From positions 13,475,349-13,539,348 of the forward strand of contig CAJINV010000001.1 of the NCBI GenBank assembly GCA_905178155.1: a stretch of 64,000 bases of DNA, given 5' to 3'. Under the pieces are notes generated by a model that ran no database searches, was not told the DNA's origin, and was given only the letters and a program-made list of their open reading frames with translations. The stretch is from Amoebophrya sp. A120 (taxonomy: Eukaryota > Sar > Dinophyceae > Syndiniales > Amoebophryaceae). Made by a program: the position numbers and the translations under genes. Positions within the stretch are counted from its first letter, which is position 1. Each line of letters begins with the position of its first letter. Below, one piece after another: positions 22,003 to 31,226 of the stretch.

Positions 22003-24416
22003 GACTCTAGGTTCCTGGTGCAGCTAGTTTGTTCAGGGAAACGGGCGAGAACTCTCGTCCCCTCTACTGCGGACCTGCTAAGGGTATACCGCCTAAATGT
22101 GTCCAAATCTTCGGCCCGCTTCTCTAGACGCCTTCTTGTTTTACTGTGTTGTGGTCAATTTCTTATTGGTTTTCTGCGTCTAGATCAGCAGGGCTGAGCG
22201 CAACGTACCTAACGCCGATTGAGGCCGCTCCTGAAGAGACTCTTCTTCATCACAAGGATCGGAAACACAAGAACACGTTTGGACAAAGTTGATCACAAAT
22301 TCAGAACAAATCCGAGAGAAAACATTAAATCAGGAAAACGGGCTGTAACAAATCACATCAGAAAAAGAATTCAGGTCTTTCCTTCGGCCGCAAAGCAGCG
22401 ACGGGTCCTTCAGGCTGAGTAAGTAAGAAACAAAGCAAAAAAAAAGGCTGACGCTACAATTTCACGTGGAGATTGAGCAGCGCATCAGCGTATTGCATCG
22501 CCAGATCTGGTGGTATTTCCTCCAATTACCAGAAATGAATATAATATTACGTGCTGCTCGTACAGGTGCTTAAGCGATGGAACCAAGGGAAAAAAAAGCT
22601 CGGTACTCTATTCGTTTACGGAAGTGCTCCGGTCATTGCCAGGACCCGTGGCGCTGTGCTTCAGTTCTTTCCTGAGTCGCTGAAGGACTGCACCCATGCG
22701 GGTCTACTGGCAGATCCGCGAAAGCAAATGGCCTCAAGGTACAGAGATACGAATGACCGCGCAGGAAAAAAACTCCAGCAGCAATTTATTGTGTCCGGCT
22801 TACATCTACAGCTCTCATTCAGAAAGAACTCCCACCTTCGACGCTGCCAGCACATTTTCTGCAGAAACCACCAATGAGCGGCTCCATGATCAAGTGCGCT
22901 TTTTACGAACGCAGCTTTCAAACAGCAGCGTCGAATGCGATCGGAGTCGGACCGCGATCCTCACTGTGTATATGAATATACGGTCAATGGATTCTAGGTA
23001 TGTTGACACCAAAATATTTGTGGCAATCTTGTTTCGCATGGAGAGCCGCATGTTGCGACAACGAAGCAGGTTCATCTATATAAGCTTAAGCACCCCAAGT
23101 GATATACCTTTACCCCCATAATTTTGGCCATTGGAGCACTTCGCGAAAGATCGAAGCAAATTATGTCCTAACATCCCTAAAATGAAGATAACTTTATTAC
23201 AAAGCGAAAAGAAAAAGCACGACAGATTAAAATTCTGCCGCATAGTTCTTTCCAGACGGGATGTAGTTCACTACACTTCAGTTTCTTACCTATCAAGATT
23301 GACAGGAAGTCAACATCGGATTCTGATTTTTTTGTAAGTAATGTACCAAGTAAAAAGGCAACGGAGTTTTACAAAAGGCAGAGTGATTTTTGACTATGAC
23401 CAACAGCGAGCTCCTGTGTCGGTGGAAAATTTTGCAGCGCTGCATCTGCGACCTTCGATATTTCGAAGACGGAGCGATAGTCAGAAGCACACACGCATCT
23501 GGTCAGAGTGCATAGCTCATTGGTTTATTGCATTTGGAAAAAGGAGATTGACATCATTATAACAACGCGACAAATTTCATTTAGAAACTGGAAAAATCGT
23601 GTCAATTTCATAACCCCGATAAATTCTATAACAATTCTTCATAGGTACAAAAAATCTTCTGTCAAGCAACAAACTTCAGCTGTAGCGCAACGCAGTTCGG
23701 GCGCGAGTCAGTCATCATATTTCAAACGTAGCCAGTTTTTCGGTGTCGAAAGCAATTGTCCATAGAGCCCCGGATAAGGCAATATCATCGGAATAGAGAG
23801 GAAAACGCAGTGTCTCTTCTCTGGAAAAGAAGTGTGAAAATTATGTCATGCTACAATGAATTGACGGTACGTAGGCAACGGAACTGTGCTGTCGTGGTCG
23901 TATCTATAATTTACAAAAAACAAGTTGTAGCAGGTTACAAACAGAGGCTGACTGGCTTTGTATCCGCAGTGGCCTTCAGTTCATTTTGATTATCCAGTGT
24001 AGTGAAAGTCACCAAGCCGAATCGAAAACCTCATTACCTCTGCTCCCAAACCATACTAAACGGAAAGAAACTTCTGTTCGTGCAAGACCCGCCAGAAAGA
24101 TCTTCTGACACCAGCACTGCGCCGCTGGTGCAACGTCTTTCATGCTCGTCAGTGAATCCGGAAAATTTGATCGCGATAGATTATTCAACTACACATATGC
24201 AAATTTCTTTCACAAAAGGAACTTGATTTCAATTTCTTGCCCTCGGTCGTGAGCAGAAAACCATATCCGTACAACACGTATAAAAGTTCATTAGTTCCTT
24301 CACTGTCGTCTGTACAGAATTACATCCTGTAAAAATTAATATACGTACGTGAATAATCGGTAAAAGAAGTAGAAACCGCAACTTGAACTTCATCGGAATG
24401 AACATCAGCTCCCTCT
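22003..24416. other. Long AT-rich intergenic region
   Basis: The largest gene-free stretch. Frames of up to 140 codons exist on the plus strand (22696-23121) but have no signal sequence, motif or coding-like composition. No inverted or tandem repeat of note was seen. Confidence 0.5.
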
Positions 24417-26748
24417 TCAACTCCCCATGATCGGCGCTACACCCACCTGCTGCTCCACCTGCCACATAGGCGCAGTCGCCTGCTGCTCCTGTTCCCCGTA
24501 CTGCGCGACGGCGCGGTAGACCGTGGAGGCCGCCTTATTGAGAGGAAAAATCCCCCCCTCCCCATATTGAAAACGCATTCGCCTAAAAATTTCTGATGCA
24601 GATTTGACGTCACAAATCCTGTCTGTCTTGCAAGAAGGCAAAGCCTTGGGGTCCGCCGCATTATGCCGGCGGTTTGTGATGCTGTTGGGCTTACAGGGCC
24701 GACGTCTGTCATGCTAGTCCCCTACGTCAAAACCTCTCGACCCAGGCTTGGTATATGCCTGCAGTCCTCTCCAGCAAGACACGCCTGATTTGTGTACGCA
24801 AATCCAGCATCAGAAATTTCGTTTCGATATGTGGAGGGGGGATTTTTCCTTTTGATACGCTTTGCCGTTCAGGTACCGTTGGTCCAGGTCCTGCACCCGG
24901 GTGATCGCGTTCGAAAACTGGGTCTGCACCCCGGAACCGAACCGGCGGTCGTCCAGCGCCCGCGCGCGCTGCACGAAGGACTTGCCCATCTCCACCACGC
25001 TGGGAAACTTCTGCTGCGCAAACGTCGCCGCATTCACCGTCACGTTCACGCACGTGGACAACGCCTTGTCCTGCACGGCGGCCACGGTCAGGGCGTTGTA
25101 GGCCTCGTTAAACTGCTCCACCAGCGGTTCGGACAGGGAACTCGCCAGCAGTTCCTTCTGCAGGTTCGAAATCGCGGCGAAGGCCTGCTTGTACACCTCC
25201 TTCGAGTTCTTCTGCAGCAGGACCCCGCTCTATGAGAGTGCGCAAGATAAACTCTCCCTTATTTAAAAGGCATGAGCAGCAACACAAACATCGAGCGAAA
25301 TGTGGCTTCCGCATGACAAATCTTCTCTACGCGGATTCTGGTTCTGTTTGAGGTTCGAAAATCTGTCATGATGCAGAACGAACCTAAAGTAGACTTGGTA
25401 TAAGTATTTCGCATGACAATTGACGGGGAGGGGGAGTTGTGCACTCTCATACGCTCTTCGCCGTTTCCACCATCAGCTGCTCGAGCAGCTGCAGGACGGA
25501 CCGAAACTTCTCGCGCACGGCATTCACCTTGGTGGAGCCGGTCGCGCCGAAGTCCTGCAGGGAGCCGAAGATCTGGGTGCGGACCCGGTACAGCAGCGTC
25601 ATCGCCTCGGACAGCTTCACGCGGCAGCAAAACCCCTGCAGCTGGTGCTTGTTCACGGTCACGGTCTGCTCGATCGTGTCGTAGACGAATTTCACCTTCT
25701 GGCACAGCAGTTCGCGCTTCTGCTCCGTAAGGTTCGTCAGCGCGTGCGTGTACTGAATCTGCCGCACCGCCTCTAGCGACTCGAAGTAGTACTTTTTCAG
25801 GTTGTAGATGCATTCGCCGTCCTGGTCCAGAAAGTTCTGGTGCAGGCCTTCTTTCAGCGACAAAATCCGTTGGCGGGAAAATTCCAGCCCCATGAGGCAG
25901 CACTCCTTGCCCTCCACCGCCGCGGCGTGCACCACGTCCGCAATGTCCTGCAGGGCCAGGACCGCCTGGTCCAGCGGCGCCAGCGTGAACACCCGCTCCT
26001 GGAAGCCGTTCAGGAAGCCCTTGGCCGCGCTGGCCCGCTCGAAGAGGGACTCGCGGACGCGAAACAAGAAGGCCGTGGTGGTGGCACAGGTGGTCACCTC
26101 GAGCAGGTTCAACTGCGTCACGTCGTTGCACAGTTCCTGTACGTGCTGCAGCGCGGCCTGGAACTTGGGCCCCATCCGCTCCACCGACTCCGTCTTCAAC
26201 TGCTCTTTCATGGTCTGCAGCAGCGTCATCGCGGCCTTCACCTTTGCATCCAAAACGGTCAGCCCGCGGTCCAGCCGCTCCCGCTGGGTCAGGACGACCG
26301 CGCCGCGGGTGATCGTTTCCTCGTACACCGAACGCAGGTGCGCGTCAAAGTCGCGCAGCGACTGCAGCGCGTGGTCCAGGGTCAGGTAGTCCACAAACTT
26401 GGTTTGAAAATCTTGCAGGTAGAACTGCACCCCGCTCAGCTTGTTCAGCACCTCGTACTTCGTCCCCTGCCGCTCGATTTCCTCCTTCAGACGGGCAATC
26501 TGCGACCACGCGTCCTCGAACGCCTTGCGGATGTGCTCACTGTTTGCGTTTTCCTTCATGCGATGCTGCAACACCTGGATGGACACCATAACTTTGCGCG
26601 CCAACACCTTCACGGAGTCCTTGACCGCGTGCGCCTCGAGCTCCTGCACGGTCACCATCGCGGCGGAGAGATGGTCCGCCAGAAAGCACCCCATGCTGCG
26701 TCGGGTCGGGGAGGGTGTTCCGGTGGTGCCGCTCTTGTTAAACACCAT
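24417..26748 (-). CDS. All-helical protein, three exons split by two introners
   Basis: Exons 26748-25452, 25225-24858 and 24530-24417 join to 593 codons including the stop. The ATG at 26748 (MVFNKSGTTGTP) is preferred; the open frame upstream of it looks non-coding. After a short Ser/Thr-rich head the protein is almost entirely amphipathic helix with few Pro or Gly (KVLARKVMVSIQVLQHRMKE, RDFDAHLRSVYEETI, FPSVVEMGKSFVQRARALDD). Both introners fall in helical parts; the junctions read TAKS-GVLLQKN and LNGKA-ASTVYRA. It ends AQYGEQEQQATAPMWQVEQQ plus a short tail. It may be a scaffold or lipid-surface helical protein, but nothing identifies a family. A 26-nt motif upstream (27028-27053) is shared with the next gene. 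Confidence 0.8.
24536..24857. mobile_element. Introner-like element, family 2, reversed (322 bp)
   Basis: Ends TATTGAGAGGAAAAATCCCC and GGGGGGATTTTTCCTTTTGATA. The flanks CGCCT (24531-24535) and CGCTT (24858-24862) are a 5-bp duplication with one mismatch. Its left inner part is the complement of the right inner part of the 6728-7049 copy (shared TCTTGCAAGACAGA and GATTTGTGAC), so the two copies sit in opposite orientations in minus-strand genes. Excision restores AAC GGC AAA GCG GCC TCC. Confidence 0.9.
25231..25451. mobile_element. Introner-like element, family 3 (221 bp)
   Basis: The ends TATGAGAGTGCGCAA and TTGTGCACTCTCATA are inverted repeats. A perfect duplication CGCTC flanks it (25226-25230 and 25452-25456). 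Excision joins GCG AAG AGC G to GG GTC CTG. The element plus one duplication is 226 nt, not a multiple of three, so retention would shift the frame. Confidence 0.9.
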
Positions 26749-27452
26749 CTTAATGCAGCACTCTTGCAGAAACGAAGGTGATGTAGTGCAAAGAAAATGA
26801 AGTAGTCGCTTATGTGCCCTGGATGCGGCGAGCGCGAGCGATGTTGTGGATATGGTTCTAGGGCAAGCTGCAGCTGGTTTTACTTGGCAAGAAAAGAGAT
26901 AAAGCACCCCCAGATAAAACAGTTTCTTTTTTTTAGAGAAGAGAACAATGTACGGAGTTCTTCTTGCACCAGACACTTAAAATACGTTTTTCACGCAAAC
27001 AAGTTCCTTGTAGAACAGAAGTACAGGAATTTCCTTTTATCGCAAACCCAAGGCAAGGCTGCTCTACTTACCCTTCTTCGCAATGAATCCAACAACTCAT
27101 ACTCAACCGAGACTCAAGTCCTACTTTTCTGCTAATTTTTTGTTGTTTTCGCCTCACATAGTTCAACGCGACAGACGTGTCCCCTGGCTAAGGAAAAGGG
27201 ATCCCGGGGAGAGTACCGGCAAGAAAATTTTCGCTAGGGAGCGAGAGTCGTAGGGGAAAAAAATTGAATGAATGTGCTACATCCCGACCAAAGGAGCCAT
27301 CCCGAAAAATTGCAAGGCATCGCGAAGCTCATCCCGCAGTGATCCTCGCGTCCACACTATAGCCCAACCAGGACCGGCTGCTTCCTCCAGCCGTCGCGAT
27401 ATGACCTGGGGCCAAATTTCTAGACGCACACTATGTTCCCGGCCCGGCGTGA
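26749..27452. other. Intergenic spacer with a motif shared by two genes
   Basis: Minus strand 27053-27028 reads CTTGGGTTTGCGATAAAAGG followed by AAATTC, nearly the same as the stretch just upstream of the spliced-leader relict at 28417-28442. Otherwise no gene or repeat was seen. Confidence 0.5.
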
Positions 27453-28283
27453 TCAATCAGTTGCGCATGCAACCACACTGTAGCGACCATCCGCTACTTC
27501 GATCTTGAGTCCATTTGTCAGTAGCCGCATCGCGAACGCGATTTCAAACACTGCCCCCGGGGCAGACAGCCACAGCCCAACGCCAGGGAAAACCCTCAGG
27601 ATCTCACACGCGGCACCAACCGCGAGAAGAGCGTAGGACGCACAGGCAAAGGTCGCGAAGGAAACAGGAAGCAGGAAGTTCGACGACGTCCGCAGGTACC
27701 AGAAGAGCGTAGCGGACCCCCCGCCGCAGACCAGCATGCCAAGCTGGTAGCAAAAAAAGTTCCAGCTGGTCAGAAGCAGAATCAGGGTCGCCTTGTCCTG
27801 CCCGGAGTGGCTGCTGGCGGGGCCAAACAGGGACTCGACGCCCAGCAGGCAGACCGCGCCGAAACCCAGCAGAATGGCCTCGAGGAAACGGGCAAACACG
27901 TAAACCATCGGCGGAACCAAGTCCGTGACAGCTGCCAGCGCAGGTGCGGAGCTGCTCGAAGGAGGTAGTGGGGCGTGTAATGATCCCTGGCCCTGTGCGG
28001 GAGGACGAGACACCCCATTTACGCTGCTCTTCCAGACCGCTAGAGCGAGCAAAATTCCGATCATCAGCACAACCAGCGAGTTTGCCAGCATGAGGAGACA
28101 GCCGACCACGAACGTCGTGTCCGGCGTAGTTTTTGCCCCGCCCCCCGTCGCACTCACGTACTGTTCCACGATGGCACTGCCAGTGCCGTAAATAGCAAAG
28201 GCCGCAAGAAACAACGAGCCGACAACCTTCGAAAAACCTCCGGGAAGATCATGAAGCCCTGAATTATCAACAATGTGGTCCAT
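27453..28283 (-). CDS. DUF4386-like multi-pass membrane protein, apparent retrogene
   Basis: Intronless, 276 residues from the ATG at 28283 (MDHIVDNSGLHDLPGG). Six or seven hydrophobic segments are visible, including FVVGCLLMLANSLVVLMIG, VYVFARFLEAILLGFGAVC and NFFCYQLGMLVCGGGSATLF. The order resembles the bacterial DUF4386 family: an early SLFLAAFAIYGTG segment, an R-x-x-EA helix, YQLG with G-x-GS and a YLR loop, then a final FEIAFAMRLLTNGLK, where family members typically end FEI-x(3)-WLL-x-KG. Role unknown. A Pro/Ser loop near residues 95-120 is an insertion. Because DUF4386 is mainly bacterial, horizontal acquisition is possible. A genomic spliced-leader copy about 110 bp upstream shows that the locus arose, or was re-inserted, from a trans-spliced mRNA. 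I rejected the longer frame to 28388, whose first codon is TTG and lies next to the relict. Confidence 0.75.
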   Translation of the reverse strand: MDHIVDNSGLHDLPGGFSKVVGSLFLAAFAIYGTGSAIVEQYVSATGGGAKTTPDTTFVVGCLLMLANSLVVLMIGILLALAVWKSSVNGVSRPPAQGQGSLHAPLPPSSSSAPALAAVTDLVPPMVYVFARFLEAILLGFGAVCLLGVESLFGPASSHSGQDKATLILLLTSWNFFCYQLGMLVCGGGSATLFWYLRTSSNFLLPVSFATFACASYALLAVGAACEILRVFPGVGLWLSAPGAVFEIAFAMRLLTNGLKIEVADGRYSVVACATD

Positions 28284-28354
28284 GCCTTTGTTCTCGTCCC
28301 CCCCCAAGCAGCTCGGTGTCCACGCGGGCGGACATGCCCTATTCCTGCTGTCTT

Positions 28355-28370
28355 CCAGAAAGGCTACGGA
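28355..28370 (-). other. Possible older, decayed spliced-leader relict
   Basis: Minus strand TCCGTAGCCTTTCTGG matches the first 16 bases of the dinoflagellate leader at 14 of 16 positions. It lies 22 bp downstream of the perfect copy, the position expected for a leader from an earlier round of cDNA recycling. Short, so chance is possible. Confidence 0.4.
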
Positions 28371-28392
28371 GCGGCGAAGAAACTGCAAGTAG

Positions 28393-28414
28393 CTTGAGCC
28401 AAAATGGCTACGGA
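28393..28414 (-). other. Genomic spliced-leader relict (perfect 22 nt)
   Basis: Read on the minus strand this is the full dinoflagellate spliced leader: a T, then CCGTAGCCATTTTGGCTCAA and a last G. It is followed by CTACTTGCAG, not by the GT donor that a spliced-leader RNA gene needs, so it is not an SL RNA gene. Known: mature dinoflagellate mRNAs carry this leader, and genomic copies upstream of genes mark reverse-transcribed, re-integrated messages. It points to the DUF4386-like gene downstream as a retrogene. Confidence 0.93.
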
Positions 28415-29181
28415 AAATTTTCTTTTATCCCAAACCCGAGGTGAAATTTAAATTTTCGTAGTGAATTCAAATAGCTTTTTATGTACAACTCAAGCGAATA
28501 AACTCAAGTTCTATCATGTTGTGTTTGCAAATTTTGAAGACTTCTAAGTACACGTTTGCTTCCATAAACCACAACTAGGGCTAGCCTCACGCAAACTCAA
28601 TCGGCACACACACACACTTGAACAGTGAAACAAAGAAAATTAGCACCACGAAAAAACAGCCACGTATGATGAACACTCTAAATTCAAAGGCAGGGGCCCT
28701 TGACGTGTGTCTGCAAGCACGGTCTGTCTCAAGATAACACCGGGAGCATGCAGACGAGAATTGCAATTGCTTTTCTGGGTTCGTATGCAATGCACAAAAT
28801 TAATCTGCAGTTCATTTATAAAAATTCTTTTAGGGTACTTAGTTGCCGGTACGACGTCTTTTGGGTTTGGCAGACCACTTGCTTCTTGAAAATTTGCATT
28901 TCTGGTACGTCATATTGATTTATGGCCAATGCATCTGTGCTGTCAATCATGACACTCCTAGTTTATTTTCCGTCCTCTTCGAGAAGAAGCTGGTGGAACA
29001 TCAAAACAAATAAGTACTTAAAAGCGAAACATCAGAACGTCAAACAACCAAAAAGACATCTTGGACAAACGCCCCGTCTGTTGACCGAAAAGTGTAGTTG
29101 CAAGCTTAGTCAGTCGACCCCTTGGTCTTCCGAAAACTACTGGACTCGCTCTTATTTTCTAGCGGAAATACTTGAATCCGC
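28415..29181. other. Intergenic spacer
   Basis: Contains the shared upstream motif (28417-28442, minus strand CTCGGGTTTGGGATAAAAGA) directly before the spliced-leader relict, and a short CA repeat near 28602-28616. The region 29000-29130 may hold a last short exon of the next gene: after the donor at 29193, acceptors TCAACAG and CCACCAG each open a short in-phase tail. Confidence 0.45.
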
Positions 29182-29193
29182 AGTTGTACTCAC

Positions 29194-29682
29194 CCGCGCC
29201 GCGTGGACGGCTTGTCGCGCTTTTCCAGAACGACGCCTTTCGCCGTTTCGTAGTGCAGATCGTGCATCTTCTTCTCGAAGGCCAGCAGGTTTTTCTGGAA
29301 GCGTTTCGCCGCCTTGGTGTTGGGCGAGGACGTTGCCTTTTGCGCCGCAGCGGCGGACGAGAGCGGCGGAAACGCGGCGCTCTGTGGGCCCAAATGCGTG
29401 AGCGACGGAACCCCGCCCGCTCTGCAGGACCGCTCGCCCGTGGGAGATGACAACCCTGTAGTTCCAGCGACAACCGCCTGGGCGTACGTTCTGCTAGCGG
29501 GGCTAGTCGTGGAGCTGCTCGCGGACTGGACCAGAGTCGGAGCTTGGGCCGTCTGGTGGCTTTCCGGGAGGGCCGGGGTGGTCATCCGCGAAAACGTCGC
29601 AAGTGTATCTGTTAATTTTTGCACAAAAATTTCGGGAGTTGTAGAACGCTGTGCATAATTGGACGCGCGGAACTACACCATT
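29194..29682 (-). CDS. S/T/A-rich exon with lysine-rich helix, gene boundaries uncertain
   Basis: An open frame of about 163 codons, ending in a strong donor (CGCGG|GTGAGTAC at 29194/29193). It contains STTPEIFVQKLTDTLATF and MTTPALPESHQTAQAP, a Ser/Ala/Pro-rich middle, then a helix rich in Lys (AAKRFQKNLLAFEKKMHDLH, then YETAKGVVLEKRDKP). No ATG lies upstream of MTTPALP (29585), so either that Met starts the protein or this is an internal exon of the gene at 29774-30547. Phases do not settle it: the good donor at the end of that exon (ACAG|GTATAAC) is phase 1, while this frame wants phase 0. Function unknown. Confidence 0.5.
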
Positions 29683-29773
29683 AGGGCTTCAAAGTCAAAT
29701 CGCGCTACAGTCCGTCGACACAAAGACAACAGTGATCATATAGCCACATGCACTACAGTCTACGATCAACGAC

Positions 29774-30547
29774 TCAGGTTATACCTGTTTCACTTGGTTC
29801 CAGTGTTGATTCCCCGTCGCTTGAAGAGGATACAGCCGGTACCACGTACGAAGGCTCTAGACTCATAGCACGGAACGTAGACCAAGTGTCACCCGTGGTT
29901 TTCGCATCTATCGACGGTGGCGGCGCTCGAAAAACCGGTACTGGGGGTAGCGCCTTCTTTTTCGCCCTTGTGCTCTTCTCCTGCGTTTTTGTAACAACTG
30001 GCTCGTCTGGAACGACAATCGGAATTTCACCTGCCACGTGAAGCGCTGGCGTACCTTCGTCCTTCTCCAGCCCCAAGCCCGGAGGAAACACAAGGTCAGC
30101 CTCGTCGATCAGGAGCGGCTCCTGCGTCACCGCAAAACTAGTAGTATCCCGGTCGTGTGGCGCAAAAAGGCCGGGCGGCGGCGGAAGTCCGGGGGGTGGG
30201 GAAAAGTTTCCACCGATATGGCTGTACTTGTTGCCCTCGTCGACCCAGGGCGGGGGAGAAAAAGCTACCTCGTCGCTGCTTTTGCTCTCAACATCATTGT
30301 TTGCAAAGGCTGTGAAAACTTCTCCTGGCGTGTAGGGTTGCAGTGTCGGTTTCCAGGAGGCGGGATCGGATACACTACTGTCTCCAGTCTTGCTGTTTCT
30401 CCCGGCGCTCCGAGCAACTTTACTGCGCCTCGGCGACGACACCCGCACACCGTGCGTTCCCGAAAAGGTGGAGAGGGCACAGAATGCGAAGGCGGTCTTC
30501 TGAAGGACGCCACGGGCGGTACTGGTGCTGCCGATTGTAGTACACAT
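29774..30547 (-). CDS. P/S-rich protein or first exon, N-terminal signal-like segment
   Basis: ATG at 30547; 257 codons to a stop just after a likely donor (GAAACAG|GTATAACC). The N terminus (MCTTIGSTSTARGVLQKTAF then AFCALSTFSGTHG) could be a signal or targeting peptide. The rest is acidic and Pro-rich with FSPPPGLPPPPGLF and FPPGLGLEKDEG repeats and a KKKALPPVPVFRAPPP stretch, typical of a disordered protein. If the donor is used with the acceptor TTATGCACAG at about 29659, the protein ends after 48 more residues (AFYNSRNFCAKIN...). If another donor is used, it may join the exon at 29194-29682. Not recognised. Confidence 0.55.
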   Translation of the reverse strand: MCTTIGSTSTARGVLQKTAFAFCALSTFSGTHGVRVSSPRRSKVARSAGRNSKTGDSSVSDPASWKPTLQPYTPGEVFTAFANNDVESKSSDEVAFSPPPWVDEGNKYSHIGGNFSPPPGLPPPPGLFAPHDRDTTSFAVTQEPLLIDEADLVFPPGLGLEKDEGTPALHVAGEIPIVVPDEPVVTKTQEKSTRAKKKALPPVPVFRAPPPSIDAKTTGDTWSTFRAMSLEPSYVVPAVSSSSDGESTLEPSETGIT

Positions 30548-31226
30548 TTTTATGCAAGAATTCTAAATTGCTGACCCTCTTCAGCAAGCCCAAGCTCGAT
30601 CTTGACCGATCGGAAAATTATTTTCACGAAGCGAAACGTGACCCTCCCGTGGGGAAAAGAATGATTTTTCTACAGGAAGAACTCAAAAGAATGCAAATCC
30701 TGGGTAGCCTAGGTTTCTTTGCACATTGCTCAAACATTAAAGTCTTATTGAGAAGGACCCGAAAGAAGCCGCATCAAAAATGCATTTCGAATCATAAAAG
30801 CAAACAAGGATCCGCTTTGTGTCAGAACGCAAGGCGCTGCTGCGAGACACGATAAAGCTACTAAAAAATCTTGGTTTATAGATCGTCACATCGAGCAAGT
30901 GCTTCTGCTTGATCTCAGTCTCATGCTCTATGAATTCCGGATAAACGAAGTTGGAGCTGGGAAGATTTTCACTGACAAACTTTGCGAACACTTGCACACC
31001 AGCCGCTACCGCGATCACCGGCTGAAAAGTGCAAGTGGTGCATGAGACTACAATAGTCGTCATAATTTTTCTAATTTTTCTTGCGGCTTGCACCACAGGG
31101 ACACCCGACAGCAAAAGCTAGCAGTCCAGTCGTGATTTTCAAAATCCAAAACATTCCTTCAAAATGTCGCAAAATGGTATAGGAAACTTTACTTCAGAAT
31201 CAGACGGAGATACGGATGATAAACAG
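30548..31226. other. Intergenic spacer with a possible terminal exon
   Basis: On the minus strand an acceptor-like CACTTTTCAG near 31023 is followed by an open frame (PVIAVAAGVQVFAKFVSENL, then PSSNFVYPEFIEHETEIKQK) down to 30737. It could be an alternative last exon of the membrane-protein gene at 31227-34610, or chance. Nothing else seen. Confidence 0.35.

Noticed and set aside
26749-26976. N-terminal extension of the helical protein
   Set aside because: Composition unlike the rest, and the ATG at 26748 starts a well-formed protein.
28393-28414. Spliced-leader RNA gene
   Set aside because: The leader is followed by CTACTT, not a GT donor, and no Sm site with 3' hairpin follows.
29190-30547. 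Confident single-gene model joining both exons
   Set aside because: Donor phase 1 and downstream frame phase 0 do not match with the best sites, so they are listed separately.
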